Shown here one piece after another: positions 8,707 through 17,504 of a stretch of DNA of 40,078 bases. The translations under genes and the position numbers were made by a program. The stretch covers positions 1 to 40,078 of the forward strand of contig JACCXM010000094.1 in the NCBI GenBank assembly GCA_013697005.1, in the 5' to 3' direction. The notes under the pieces are model-generated. The model was not told the DNA's origin. It did not search any database and saw only the letters and a program-made list of their open reading frames with translations. Positions within the stretch are counted from its first letter, which is position 1; every line of letters begins with the position of its first letter. The stretch is from Chloroflexia bacterium. Lineage in GTDB: Bacteria > Chloroflexota > Chloroflexia > Thermomicrobiales > UBA6265.

Positions 8707-8743
8707 GGATTTCCTGCCAGAGTGCGAGCCGAGGACCGAGCTG

Positions 8744-8772
8744 ATCGTAGCGCTCAGCGCGGCACTATTCAA
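8744..8772 (-). promoter_or_regulatory. Promoter of rrf2-iscS with dyad in the spacer
   Basis: On the minus strand TTGAAT (8767-8772) and TACGAT (8744-8749) are 17 bases apart. The 11-base dyad GCGCTGAGCGC (8750-8760) lies in the spacer next to the -10 box, where a bound regulator would block polymerase. The leader would be about 30 bases. Confidence 0.5.
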
Positions 8773-8814
8773 GGGAAACCCTGTTCTCGATGCGCCAGTG
8801 CCTCCTTGTTAGCC

Positions 8815-9966
8815 TTACCCGCGGAACTGTTGCAACGGACCCCTCTCGATCGCCGCACGGAGCGCACGCAACGGATCAGGCGCCACTTGGCGATAGATGT
8901 GCAGGAATCGGTCACCTGTAAACATGCCCCGATACATTCCGGCCTCGGTTACTGGCAGCGCCCAGCGCCCTTCGTCCCGCATCACCTGCTGCGCATCATG
9001 GATCGGCGTATTGATATCCACCGTGATGGGGTCGTGCTCCATGACCTGTCCGACAGTTCGTCCCGCCGCGGTCTGCGCCAACTCGACAAGCAGCGTATTG
9101 CGCCAAAGCATGCCGATCACCCGGCCATCCTTGGTTACGGCGATGTCGCGTGGGCCGCCCCGCAGTGCGTTCGCCAGCGGCTGATCCGGGGATATCCCTC
9201 CCATATCCCAGAGTGCGAACGGCCCAACGCGGAGCCGTCGCATCGCCGATTCCACCCGAACCGCGCGGTCTTCGGCGTAGGCCACAACCATGATAAAGAG
9301 TGCCAAGAGAGCCAGAATCACGCTCTGAACCACGATCAGGCTAAATACGAGCAACACGAGGGCGAACGCTTCTCCGACCAGGACGGCGATTCGCGTGGCC
9401 ACATCGCGGCCGAGGACCGTACTCAGGGCGGCGCGGAAAATCCTGCCTCCGTCCATCGGGAAAGCCGGCAGCAAATTGAAGACAATGATCAGCACGTTGG
9501 CATAAAGGAGCGTTGTCAAGAGACCGGACAGCGAAGGATCGAAAACGGTCAGCGCATACTCCTCCAGCGTCGAAAAACCGCGCGCGATGCCGGTCAGAAG
9601 CACCAATGGGGTCAGCGCCGTGACAAAGGCGAGATTTGCCGCCGGTCCGGCCAGAGCAACGAGCATCTCCACGCGGGGATCATCGGGAATCTCCTCCATC
9701 CGCGCGACCCCTCCGATCGCGGAAAGTGAGACATCGTGGACGACGATGCCATGTTGCCTGGCCATGAATGCGTGGCCGAACTCGTGGAGAAGAACGCAGG
9801 CAAACACGAGGAGAATGAGGAGAAGGGTAAAGACGACCGCGGCGGCACCGAGACCGGCGCCCAAGCGCCGCCAATCAATGATCACCCATAGGAACACCAA
9901 ACCAAACGTCGGGTGCAGCCGAACGTCGATTCCCCTTACTCGCCCAATGGTCAACGATCTCGTCAT
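8815..9966 (-). CDS. Site-2 protease with tandem CBS domains (M50)
   Basis: Membrane zinc metalloprotease of the S2P family with a C-terminal CBS pair, which often binds adenine nucleotides. About residues 1-200 form the membrane domain with the zinc motif HEFGH in a helix and the third ligand in FNLLPAFPMDGGR. The two CBS domains follow, with recognisable pieces DIAVTKDGRVIGML and ITVDINTPIHDAQQVM. Start chosen at ATG 9966 (MTRSLTIGRVRGI), which matches the usual N-terminus of 383 residues; an in-frame ATG at 10017 would add 17 residues. It lies upstream of rrf2 on the same strand, but rrf2 has its own promoter. Substrate unknown. Confidence 0.85.
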   Translation of the reverse strand: MTRSLTIGRVRGIDVRLHPTFGLVFLWVIIDWRRLGAGLGAAAVVFTLLLILLVFACVLLHEFGHAFMARQHGIVVHDVSLSAIGGVARMEEIPDDPRVEMLVALAGPAANLAFVTALTPLVLLTGIARGFSTLEEYALTVFDPSLSGLLTTLLYANVLIIVFNLLPAFPMDGGRIFRAALSTVLGRDVATRIAVLVGEAFALVLLVFSLIVVQSVILALLALFIMVVAYAEDRAVRVESAMRRLRVGPFALWDMGGISPDQPLANALRGGPRDIAVTKDGRVIGMLWRNTLLVELAQTAAGRTVGQVMEHDPITVDINTPIHDAQQVMRDEGRWALPVTEAGMYRGMFTGDRFLHIYRQVAPDPLRALRAAIERGPLQQFRG

Positions 9967-10114
9967 GAGATGAGGGTACCGGTGCGCCCCCGCATTCTCA
10001 AGCGCCCGCATGTCCATTTCTACCGGGACCGATCGCGCGCGAGCAAATGAAATCCCGAATCATTCAAGAGACCGCGAAAACTACGACCAACCCACGAAGT
10101 GATCGAAACGGCCA

Positions 10115-10123
10115 TGCTACACT
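10115..10123 (+). promoter_or_regulatory. Candidate extended -10 promoter
   Basis: TGCTACACT: a TG one base before TACACT (10118-10123), without a good -35 box. It lies about 65 bases before the SH3-domain gene in the divergent gap 9967-10186. Confidence 0.35.
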
Positions 10124-10186
10124 CTCGCATTCGATGATGATTGATGTATTGGCGCGCTTTTCCGTGTTGGTCGAGCCCCACTTGAC

Positions 10187-10711
10187 ATGACTGATTCCGG
10201 ACTGAGCACGCGGCTCCGCCAGCAATCGCGTCGAGCCGGACTGATGGTCGGGATCACGATGGTCCTGGCGATCGTCATACTGATATTCGGCGCGGCAGGA
10301 TTGTTCGCCTGGCTATCGCAACCGTTTTCGGACCTGATTCCCATTTCCGCGCCTGCCGCGAATGTCCCGGCGCCAAGCGATTCAGTCGACGGTGGCGGAG
10401 GTGTCGTCCCGACGGCCGCACCACAGGTCGCCGCTCAAGTGGAGGCAACCGAAGTCCCGGCGATCGAACCGACTCGTTCGGCGGATAGCTTCGAGCCTAG
10501 TCATCAGATTGCCTCCGGGTCTTCCATCAACTTCAGGACCGGTCCATCTGTTTCCGATGGGATCATCGAGGCCCTACCGCCAGGAGCGCCGCTGCAATTC
10601 CTTGATGAAGATGCAAACTCGGCAGACGGAGTGCGCTGGATGCGGTTTCGCAACGAAAATGGCGACGAGGGCTGGGTGCGCGAAATCGACACCGGGACGT
10701 ATCAACCATGA
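10187..10711 (+). CDS. Membrane-anchored bacterial SH3-domain protein
   Basis: The 174-residue protein has a short basic N-terminus, one membrane helix at about residues 19-43 (LMVGITMVLAIVILIFGAAG), a long Pro/Ala/Val-rich linker, and a C-terminal SH3b-type domain at about 105-170 (SINFRTGPSVSDGIIEALPPG, then WMRFRNENGDEGWVRE). Such domains sit outside the membrane and often bind cell-wall or other surface polymers; this is family knowledge, not proof of function here. Start ATG 10187. It is followed after 49 bases by tyrA, with which it may be co-transcribed. Confidence 0.75.
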   Translation: MTDSGLSTRLRQQSRRAGLMVGITMVLAIVILIFGAAGLFAWLSQPFSDLIPISAPAANVPAPSDSVDGGGGVVPTAAPQVAAQVEATEVPAIEPTRSADSFEPSHQIASGSSINFRTGPSVSDGIIEALPPGAPLQFLDEDANSADGVRWMRFRNENGDEGWVREIDTGTYQP

Positions 10712-10760
10712 CAATTTGCTGGAACACGACTGACCCAACACAGAAAGAAAGTGGCGGTCA

Positions 10761-11801
10761 ATGCAACGTATCCTGATCGTGGGGCTTGGTCTGATCGGTG
10801 GCTCCGTCGGTCTTGCGCTGCGCCGGTGGTCTGATGAGCGCAAAGTCGATGGGCGCAAGCCACTGGAAATCACCGGGTTTGACCCCAATCTCGATCACCA
10901 ACGCGCCGCCGAAAAGATGGGCGCCGTCGACCGCGGCGCCTGGGACCTGGTCAAAGCGGCGCGCGATGCCGACGTTGTCGTGCTCGCCACACCCGTGAAC
11001 GCGCTCAAAGACGTGATGCAGGATCTGGCGCCTCACTTGCGTCCGGAAACGATCGTTACCGATACCGGATCGACCAAGAGCCAAGCGCTGCGATGGGCCG
11101 CCGAGATCTTGCCGCGGTCGGTCCATTTCGTGGGCGGCCACCCGATGGCCGGCAAGACCCAGAGTATCGAAGGCGCCGACGCGGAACTCTTCGCCGGAGC
11201 GACATGGTGCATTTCACCGTCCGTCACCGCCTCGGAAGACGCGGTCCGCACCGTTCTCGGTCTGGTCGCGGCCGCTGGGGCCGAGCCGTTTTTCATCGAT
11301 CCAGAAGAACATGACGCGTATGTCGCGGGGATCAGTCATCTGCCATTTGTGGTCAGCACCGCGCTCATGAACGCCGTGTCACGCGATGCATCCTGGCGAG
11401 ATATGAAAAGTCTGACCGCCGGTGGTTTTCGCGACGCCACACGTCTCGCCTCGGGTAGCCCGGCCATGCATCGTGACATCCTGCTCACCAATCGTGAGTC
11501 GGTCATTCGCTGGATCGATGCTTTCACCGAATCGTTGGGTGACGTGCGGCGGACGCTCGCCGCGAATGATGAAAACACTTCAGCCGCACTCGACACGTAC
11601 TTTACGGACGCGAGGGAAGCGCGGGCTTTGTGGTCCACCCAGGTCACGCGGGACGGCGAGTTGCTCCAGGCAACAAGCGCCGAGCTCCAGCCCGAGAGCG
11701 TCTCCGACCACATGGGCCGCATGTTCCTGGGCGGTTTTGCCAAACGGTTACGGACTCCATCGACACGGGGCAGTTCGACGCCACCGGGGACGGAACGATG
11801 A
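10761..11801 (+). CDS. tyrA: Prephenate dehydrogenase
   Basis: Oxidatively decarboxylates prephenate (or arogenate) to the tyrosine precursor using NAD(P). The 346-residue protein starts with the dinucleotide-binding motif VGLGLIGGSVGLAL, then has the strand VVVLATPV, the conserved VTDTGSTKS and the active-site block FVGGHPMAGK with its His, and the helical C-terminal domain with GISHLPFVVSTAL and TAGGFRDATRLASGSP. There is no obvious ACT domain, so feedback inhibition by tyrosine would have to work differently. Start ATG 10761, with AAAG-type purine-rich sequence upstream. The stop overlaps the next start as ATGA. No other aromatic genes except aroQ, 3 kb downstream, are in the window. Confidence 0.9.
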   Translation: MQRILIVGLGLIGGSVGLALRRWSDERKVDGRKPLEITGFDPNLDHQRAAEKMGAVDRGAWDLVKAARDADVVVLATPVNALKDVMQDLAPHLRPETIVTDTGSTKSQALRWAAEILPRSVHFVGGHPMAGKTQSIEGADAELFAGATWCISPSVTASEDAVRTVLGLVAAAGAEPFFIDPEEHDAYVAGISHLPFVVSTALMNAVSRDASWRDMKSLTAGGFRDATRLASGSPAMHRDILLTNRESVIRWIDAFTESLGDVRRTLAANDENTSAALDTYFTDAREARALWSTQVTRDGELLQATSAELQPESVSDHMGRMFLGGFAKRLRTPSTRGSSTPPGTER

Positions 11802-12244
11802 ATGCGAGCGATCCCGGCGAGCGCTCGACCCGGGTCGAGCGCGAGATACTCGAGATTCTGGAGCGGGCGGATTCGGCGCAATCGCCTGTCGAAAATCTCC
11901 AGGCGACCGTGCGACGGCAACACGCCGTGGCACGGACCAAGGTAGCGAACCCAGGACGTTCCGGATGGTCATGGTTGGCAAGATCGCCTGATGTCATCAG
12001 AATTGGCGGCGCGCTCGTGCTGGCGGCCGCCGCGGCAATGATCGCCGGTGCGTCGCAGTTCGCGGCGATCATGCTTGCCATTGGCAGCGCGGCCGCCTTT
12101 TTATCCCTCTGGATGCCGGCGCGTCCGTCAGGGATCGGTGAAGCGCCGCGCTGGCGTGGCCAGCGGCTCGACGATGACGATCCTCCATTCGGATTCGGTG
12201 GCCGTGCCCCGTCTCGGCGCGGTCCGAAACGGCCTCCGCCATGA
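11798..12244 (+). CDS. Small membrane protein of unknown function
   Basis: The 148-residue product begins with a charged helical segment (RVEREILEILERADSAQ), followed by a basic stretch and two closely spaced hydrophobic helices at about residues 69-85 and 88-106 (GGALVLAAAAAMIAGA and AAIMLAIGSAAAFLSLW). A tail rich in Arg, Pro and Asp ends the protein. I do not recognise a family. The start overlaps the tyrA stop (ATGA), so translation is coupled. Confidence 0.7.
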   Translation: MNASDPGERSTRVEREILEILERADSAQSPVENLQATVRRQHAVARTKVANPGRSGWSWLARSPDVIRIGGALVLAAAAAMIAGASQFAAIMLAIGSAAAFLSLWMPARPSGIGEAPRWRGQRLDDDDPPFGFGGRAPSRRGPKRPPP

Positions 12245-12262
12245 ACGGCGCGACCGGTGTGC

Positions 12263-12291
12263 AACCCGTTAGCCATCGGGTTTCCTTCTGA
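12263..12291 (+). terminator. Weak intrinsic terminator candidate
   Basis: Inverted arms AACCCG (12263-12268) and CGGGTT (12277-12282) with an 8-base loop are followed by the T-rich TCCTTCT. It separates the tyrA group from the Nudix-like gene but is short. Confidence 0.3.
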
Positions 12292-12303
12292 GGGGGGTCG
12301 GTT

Positions 12304-12765
12304 TTGCCGTCACTGGTCTCCGATGCGGTCGATGCGTATGTGATTCGGCGGATCAATGCCAGATTGCAATTCCTGCTGTTGCAGCTTAGAGCCGATGCGC
12401 CGTTTGGCAGTTCCTGGCAAGCGATCCACGCTCGTGTCGGTCAGGACGAAACCGCCCTTTCGGCGGCAGAACGGGCTCTGATCGAAACAACGGGACTTGA
12501 AGCAGGAACGGTGTATAGCGCAGACTATGTCAACCAGATATTCGATCACGCGCGGGATGCGGTCGTCCTGATTCCCGTCTTCGCCTTCGAGGTCGAACCG
12601 CACGCAATCATCGCACCGGGCTCTGATTTTCTCGCCTTTGAGTGGTGCGAACGCGAGGAAGCGACCGCCCGTTTGCTCTGGGCAGGTCAACGCTGGTCTG
12701 TGCGGCACATTGACGATGTCATTGGAACAGGTGGTCCCGCCGCCGAGTTCTACCGAATCCAGTAA
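12304..12765 (+). CDS. Nudix-fold protein with degenerate Nudix box
   Basis: The 153-residue protein resembles NudB/dATP-pyrophosphohydrolase-type Nudix proteins: an N-terminal strand (DAYVIRRINARLQFLLLQL), a helix-loop-helix where the Nudix box belongs, and a C-terminal FEWCEREEATARLLW like the usual W-x-x-x-EA-x-x-L. The box reads ETALSAAERALIETTGLEAG. Against the consensus RE-U-x-EE-x-G-U the Arg and one Glu remain, while the Glu after Arg and the second Glu of the EE pair are Ala and Thr. Metal-dependent hydrolysis is therefore doubtful. The start is TTG 12304, supported by GAGGGGGGT upstream; no ATG or GTG is available early enough. Confidence 0.65.
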   Translation: MPSLVSDAVDAYVIRRINARLQFLLLQLRADAPFGSSWQAIHARVGQDETALSAAERALIETTGLEAGTVYSADYVNQIFDHARDAVVLIPVFAFEVEPHAIIAPGSDFLAFEWCEREEATARLLWAGQRWSVRHIDDVIGTGGPAAEFYRIQ

Positions 12766-12850
12766 CTCATTCTTCATATCGCCGGACTACAATCAGTGCT
12801 GAAACACCGCTCGAACGTCACCATGCGTTTCGGGCCCATGAGGAGCGCGC

Positions 12851-14857
12851 ATGCCCGATTTCAAGATCGTCGCCGACATCAGACCGACCGGGGATCAGCC
12901 CGCCGCAATCGAGCAGCTCGTGGACGGTCTGAACGCCGGTAAGCGGTTTCAGACGCTGCTCGGGGTCACGGGCTCGGGAAAGACCTTCACGATGGCTAAC
13001 GTCATCGAGCGGGTAAATCGGCCAACGCTTGTCCTGGCCCACAACAAGACGCTGGCCGCGCAACTCTATGCGGAATTCACGGATGTTTTTCCGAACAACG
13101 CGGTTGAGTACTTCGTTTCGTACTACGACTATTACCAGCCCGAGGCTTACGTCGCGCGCACTGATACGTTCATTGAAAAAGACGCGGACATCAACGAGGA
13201 GATCGACAAATTACGCCACGCCGCAACGCGGGCGCTGCTTACCCGTCGCGATACGATCATCGTCGCCTCGGTGTCCTGTATCTTCGGGCTCGGGTCGCCG
13301 GAGGAATATGGACAAACCGTGGTCTCGCTGCGTCGCGGTGGCCAGGCGCGGCGGGACAAAATCGTCCGCCATTTGATCGACATCCAATATGACCGAAATG
13401 ATATGACGCTCATTCGCGGCACGTTTCGTGTTCGTGGCGACACTCTGGAGATTTTTCCGGCCTATGAAGACTTCGCCCTCAGGGTCGAGTTCTTCGGCGA
13501 TGACGTCGAACGCATCGTCGAAGTGGATCCGTTGACTGGGGAGCTTCTCGTTGAACGACTGGAAGTCGACATCTACCCGGCCAAGCACTTTGTGACGACG
13601 GACGAGAAACTGAAGGCCGCGATCCGGGACATCGAGCTCGAGCTCGAAGAGCGGCTGCAGGAGCTGGACGGCGAAGGCAAGATGCTCGAGGGAGCGCGTC
13701 TTCGCCAACGGACGATGTACGATCTGGAAATGCTGCAGGAAACCGGATACTGCGCTGGTGTCGAAAACTATTCGATGCATTTGTCGCGACGGAAACCGGG
13801 CGAGCAACCATCGACCTTGCTCGATTATTTCCCGGACGACTTCCTCGTGATCATCGACGAGTCGCATATTTCCCTGCCGCAAGTTCGTGGAATGTACGGT
13901 GGCGATCGATCGCGCAAGGATGTCCTGGTCGAGCACGGGTTCCGCCTGCCCTCGGCGCGTGACAACCGGCCACTGACCTTCCCCGAGTTCGAGCGCATGA
14001 TCCGTCAGGCAGTTTTCGTTTCGGCCACCCCAGGACCCTACGAGCAGGAGCACAGCGAGCAGGTCGTGGAGCAAGTCATCCGGCCGACCGGTTTGATCGA
14101 CCCGGCCATCTCAGTGCGGCCCTCCAAAGGCCAGATCGACGATCTCCTGGGCGAAATCAACCAGCGGGTCGCGGCCGGGCAGCGGGCGCTCGTCACCACG
14201 CTGACCAAGCGCATGGCGGAGGACCTTGCCGACTATCTCAAGGAGATGGGTGTCCGGACGCATTATCTCCATAGTGAAATTGACACTTTGGAGCGGGTGG
14301 AAATCCTGCGCGACCTGCGGCTCGGCGTCTATGACGTGGTGGTCGGCATCAACCTCCTGCGGGAGGGTCTGGACCTTCCGGAAGTTTCGCTGGTGGCCAT
14401 ACTGGACGCCGACAAGGAGGGGTTCCTCCGCTCCGAAGGCTCCCTGATTCAGACCGTCGGCCGCGCGGCACGTCATGTCGACGGCCAGGTCATCATGTAC
14501 GCCGACACCATGACGCGCTCGATGCGGGCGGCAATCGACGAAACGTATCGGCGCCGCGACATCCAGATCGCGCATAACGAGCGAAATGGCATCGTGCCAC
14601 GCGGTATCGTTAAAGAAATCAAAGACATTACCGATCGCGTGCGCGCCGTTGCCGAAGAGCACGCCGGATATGTCGCTGATGGCAAACCCGGAATCATCGC
14701 CGAGATTCCCCGCGACGAGCTACTGCGGATGGTCAAGGAGTTGGAGAGTCAGATGAAGGCCGCGGCACGGGATCTCGAGTTTGAAAAAGCGGCTCTCCTG
14801 CGCGACCAGATTATCGAGTTGCGCCGGATTACGATGGTCGATCCGGTTCTCCATTGA
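12851..14857 (+). CDS. uvrB: Excinuclease ABC subunit B
   Basis: Damage-verifying helicase-like subunit of nucleotide excision repair; receives damaged DNA from UvrA and recruits UvrC. The 668-residue protein is full length: Walker [13 protein letters not shown], the beta-hairpin [24 protein letters not shown] box [11 protein letters not shown], helicase motifs [23 protein letters not shown] and QTVGRAARH, and the C-terminal UVR domain that contacts UvrC ([20 protein letters not shown]). ATG 12851 has AGGAG six bases upstream. The stop overlaps an in-frame TTG of the aroQ frame, and aroQ starts only 20 bases later, so uvrB heads the long run to 21041. No uvrA or uvrC is present. Confidence 0.97.
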   Translation: MPDFKIVADIRPTGDQPAAIEQLVDGLNAGKRFQTLLGVTGSGKTFTMANVIERVNRPTLVLAHNKTLAAQLYAEFTDVFPNNAVEYFVSYYDYYQPEAYVARTDTFIEKDADINEEIDKLRHAATRALLTRRDTIIVASVSCIFGLGSPEEYGQTVVSLRRGGQARRDKIVRHLIDIQYDRNDMTLIRGTFRVRGDTLEIFPAYEDFALRVEFFGDDVERIVEVDPLTGELLVERLEVDIYPAKHFVTTDEKLKAAIRDIELELEERLQELDGEGKMLEGARLRQRTMYDLEMLQETGYCAGVENYSMHLSRRKPGEQPSTLLDYFPDDFLVIIDESHISLPQVRGMYGGDRSRKDVLVEHGFRLPSARDNRPLTFPEFERMIRQAVFVSATPGPYEQEHSEQVVEQVIRPTGLIDPAISVRPSKGQIDDLLGEINQRVAAGQRALVTTLTKRMAEDLADYLKEMGVRTHYLHSEIDTLERVEILRDLRLGVYDVVVGINLLREGLDLPEVSLVAILDADKEGFLRSEGSLIQTVGRAARHVDGQVIMYADTMTRSMRAAIDETYRRRDIQIAHNERNGIVPRGIVKEIKDITDRVRAVAEEHAGYVADGKPGIIAEIPRDELLRMVKELESQMKAAARDLEFEKAALLRDQIIELRRITMVDPVLH

Positions 14858-14877
14858 CGAAGGCTCGAGGGAGCACG

Positions 14878-15372
14878 GTGAGTGACACCGATCTCGGAAA
14901 CGTGAGAAGCGAGCACTACGTGCTCGTGCTCAACGGTCCAAATCTGAATTTGCTCGGCGTGAGAGAACCAGCGACCTATGGGCTCGCCAGCCTGGACGAT
15001 ATCGTGGCCAGTCTCGCCGACGCCGCGCGGTCATCAGACAGGCCGCTCGCAATTCGGCACATCCAGTCCAACCACGAGGGAGCGTTGGTCGACGCCATTC
15101 AGGAGCACGGACCGGGCGCGGCGGGCGTCATCATCAACCCCGGTGCGCTCACGCACTACAGCATCGCGATTCGCGATGCACTGGCCGCGATCGCGACGCC
15201 GATCGTTGAAGTGCATCTTTCGAATATTCATGCCCGCGAAGAATTCCGGCATCGGTCCGTCACCGCCCCGGTGGTGACGGGGCAGATTGCCGGTCTCGGT
15301 GCCGAGGGTTATCGGCTCGCACTTCGGTTCTTGATCGCGCAACAGGAAGATATCGCAGCGGCGGCGCCATGA
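14878..15372 (+). CDS. aroQ: 3-dehydroquinate dehydratase, type II
   Basis: Third step of the shikimate pathway: 3-dehydroquinate to 3-dehydroshikimate, as a dodecamer of flavodoxin-like subunits. Family blocks present are [20 protein letters not shown] (catalytic Arg and Tyr), [13 protein letters not shown], the [17 protein letters not shown] segment and [18 protein letters not shown] with the catalytic His. Start GTG 14878 (GAGGGAG upstream) gives 164 residues; a TTG at 14854 overlapping the uvrB stop would add 8. The stop overlaps the next start (ATGA). Confidence 0.95.
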   Translation: MSDTDLGNVRSEHYVLVLNGPNLNLLGVREPATYGLASLDDIVASLADAARSSDRPLAIRHIQSNHEGALVDAIQEHGPGAAGVIINPGALTHYSIAIRDALAAIATPIVEVHLSNIHAREEFRHRSVTAPVVTGQIAGLGAEGYRLALRFLIAQQEDIAAAAP

Positions 15373-16445
15373 AAGATCGCATCGACCGCCTGCGCGAGGT
15401 CGCGGTTTCGCTTGGCGCTGACGCGACTATCGTCACGCACCCCGCGAACCGGCGCTACTTTTCCGGTTTCCCCGACACCGACTACGCGCCGGATGAATCT
15501 TCCGGCGTGCTCCTCGTCACCAATGAAAGCGCCGTGCTTTACATGAGTCCAACCAACCTGCCATGGGCCGAGAGCACAGTCCGCGCTCCCGTTGTGGTCC
15601 TCCCCCGGACCAGTCCCTGGCAGACCTTTCTCGGCGAATACCTCCGCGACAACGAATTGATGCGCGTTGCCTTTGAAGACCGCGCACTGACTGTCGCCGA
15701 TCACGCCGCAATCGTGGCGGCGGCACCCGCTGTCAATCTCATTCCGGCCGGCACCTCCTTCCATGCGTTGCGGGCGATCAAGGAACTCGACGAGTTGGCG
15801 TCAATTGCTAAAGCGGCGGGAATCACCGACGCCGCGTTTCTTGCCGCCACGACGCGACTGGTCGCTGGGGTGACCGAGCGCGAACTTGCCTGGCGGATCG
15901 ACCTCGCAATGCGAGAACTGGGAGCCGAAGGACCCGGATTTCCCACCATCGTCGCCGCGGGACCGCACGGCGCCCGCCCCCATCATGACCCGGGCGAGCG
16001 ACCCATTGCGGAAAGCGAGCCGATAGTGATCGATATGGGCGCCATGGTCGATGGCTATAGCGCCGATCTGACCAGAACGATCTGCCTGGGCCAGCCATCG
16101 CCCGAATACACCGCCAGATACGCTATGGTTCTCGCGGCGCAGCTTGGCGCGCTTGCTGGCATCCGGCCCGGAATGACCGGCCGCGAGGCCGATGCCATAG
16201 CGCGGGAGGCGCTCACCGCGTCAGAAGTCGAAGCCTTGTTCGTCCATGGACTTGGGCATGGCGTCGGTCTGTTAATTCATGAGTATCCCTCGCTGGGAAA
16301 AATCTCGGAGGATGTCCTCGAACCAGGCCACGTCCTTACCATCGAGCCGGGAATCTACTACGAAGGATGGGGCGGAATTCGAATCGAGGACCTCTGTGTT
16401 GTCACAGCGACGGGTCTCGACATCCTATCGAATGCGCCGAAGTAG
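15369..16445 (+). CDS. Xaa-Pro aminopeptidase/dipeptidase (M24)
   Basis: Cytoplasmic dimetal peptidase that removes residues N-terminal to proline. The 358-residue protein has an N-terminal creatinase-like domain ([15 protein letters not shown]) and a pita-bread catalytic domain with all five metal ligands: two Asp in [18 protein letters not shown], His in [14 protein letters not shown], Glu in [13 protein letters not shown] and Glu in [10 protein letters not shown]. The placement aroQ-pepQ-efp-accB is common in many bacteria, which supports orthology to the YqhT/PepQ group. Coupled to aroQ by ATGA and followed after 15 bases by efp. Confidence 0.93.
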   Translation: MKDRIDRLREVAVSLGADATIVTHPANRRYFSGFPDTDYAPDESSGVLLVTNESAVLYMSPTNLPWAESTVRAPVVVLPRTSPWQTFLGEYLRDNELMRVAFEDRALTVADHAAIVAAAPAVNLIPAGTSFHALRAIKELDELASIAKAAGITDAAFLAATTRLVAGVTERELAWRIDLAMRELGAEGPGFPTIVAAGPHGARPHHDPGERPIAESEPIVIDMGAMVDGYSADLTRTICLGQPSPEYTARYAMVLAAQLGALAGIRPGMTGREADAIAREALTASEVEALFVHGLGHGVGLLIHEYPSLGKISEDVLEPGHVLTIEPGIYYEGWGGIRIEDLCVVTATGLDILSNAPK

Positions 16446-16460
16446 GAGGATCACGATTCA

Positions 16461-17021
16461 ATGATTGATACCGGTGACCTCCGCAAGGGAGTGACGTTCG
16501 ATCTCGATGGCCGGCTCGTCAAGGTCGTCGATTTCGCCCATAACAAACAGGGGCGTGGCTCCGCCCAGGTGAGAATGACCCTCCGTGATCTCCGCACCGG
16601 ATCGCTGACCCAGCATACGGTCCAAGCCGGGGCGAAGTTCCCCCAGGTCCGGTTGGAGCGGCAGCATGTGCAATATCTTTATCCTGATGGCGACCACCGA
16701 CACTTCATGGATACCGATACATTCGATCAGCTCGTACTTAATTCCTCCACCGTTGGCGAAAGCGCCAGATTCATTCGGGAGAACGACGTCGTGGACCTGC
16801 TCACGTATCAAGGCGAACCGATCGACATCGAGCTGCCACCGGCCGTGACGCTCGCGGTGACGGAAACCGATCCGGGATTGAAAGGCGACACGGCGAGTGG
16901 AGCGACCAAGCCCGCGACCCTCGAAACAGGGTTGGTCGTCAGCGTACCGTTGTTTATCAACGTCGGCGACAAGCTCAAGGTTGACACGCGTTCGGGCGAG
17001 TACATCGAGCGAGTCAGCTAG
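16461..17021 (+). CDS. efp: Translation elongation factor P
   Basis: Binds stalled ribosomes between the P and E sites and speeds peptide bonds at polyproline stretches. The 186-residue protein has the three beta-barrel domains: N-terminal KOW-like (DLRKGVTFDLDGRLVKVVDF), middle (FMDTDTFDQLVLN) and C-terminal (VVSVPLFINVGDKLKVDTRS). The loop that reaches the P-site tRNA reads HNKQGRGSAQVR; most bacterial EF-Ps have KPGKG here with a modified Lys at the tip, whereas this one has Arg and lacks the Pro. ATG 16461 follows TAGGAGG. It lies between pepQ and accB, the usual setting. Confidence 0.95.
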   Translation: MIDTGDLRKGVTFDLDGRLVKVVDFAHNKQGRGSAQVRMTLRDLRTGSLTQHTVQAGAKFPQVRLERQHVQYLYPDGDHRHFMDTDTFDQLVLNSSTVGESARFIRENDVVDLLTYQGEPIDIELPPAVTLAVTETDPGLKGDTASGATKPATLETGLVVSVPLFINVGDKLKVDTRSGEYIERVS

Positions 17022-17504
17022 ATGGTGCGATCCGGGGACCTCACGAATTCTGGTTCTCCGTCTCCGGAACGGGTCGCGGAACTTGTGCAATCGCTTGCAT
17101 TGGTGATGCGTCAAACCGCGATCACCGAAATCGACCTGGAACTCGGTCCCTTGTCGGTCCGGCTGCGGCGCCCGGCGCTCAACAGCAACGAACGCGAAGC
17201 GTCGTCGGCGCTCGCGGCTGAAGAATCACGTGGCACGCTCGCTTCCAACGAGCACCTCATTACCGCCCCCATGATTGGTACGTTTTACAGCTCTTCCACG
17301 CCGGGGGGCGCTCCGTTTGTCAGCGAGGGAGACGAGGTTTTTATCGGACAGATCATCGGCATCATCGAGGCGATGAAAATCATGAACGAAATCTCCGCCG
17401 ACAGGGCAGGTACGGTGGAAAGCATCCTGGTCGGTAATGGTCAGCCGGTCGAGTACGGATCAGCGTTATTGCGCCTGGTGCAAACCGGAGCGGAGCGTCC
17501 ATGA
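17022..17504 (+). CDS. accB: Acetyl-CoA carboxylase biotin carboxyl carrier protein
   Basis: Carries biotin between the carboxylase and transferase parts of acetyl-CoA carboxylase, the first step of fatty acid synthesis. The 160-residue protein has an N-terminal helix (RVAELVQSLALVMRQTAITE), an Ala/Ser/Glu-rich linker, and the biotinyl domain with PMIGTFYSSSTPGGAPFV, the biotin-attachment motif EAMKIMNE and the closing strand. The start codon directly abuts the efp stop. accC, the usual next gene, is replaced here by xseA, so the carboxylase subunit must be encoded elsewhere. The stop overlaps xseA (ATGA). Confidence 0.95.
   Translation: MVRSGDLTNSGSPSPERVAELVQSLALVMRQTAITEIDLELGPLSVRLRRPALNSNEREASSALAAEESRGTLASNEHLITAPMIGTFYSSSTPGGAPFVSEGDEVFIGQIIGIIEAMKIMNEISADRAGTVESILVGNGQPVEYGSALLRLVQTGAERP

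Noticed and set aside
12766-12850. Possible SOS (LexA) box upstream of uvrB, from CGAAC...GTTTCG
   Set aside because: The half-sites are 10 bases apart, while the Gram-positive-type box needs 4; a TACAAT -10 at 12788-12793 has no matching -35.
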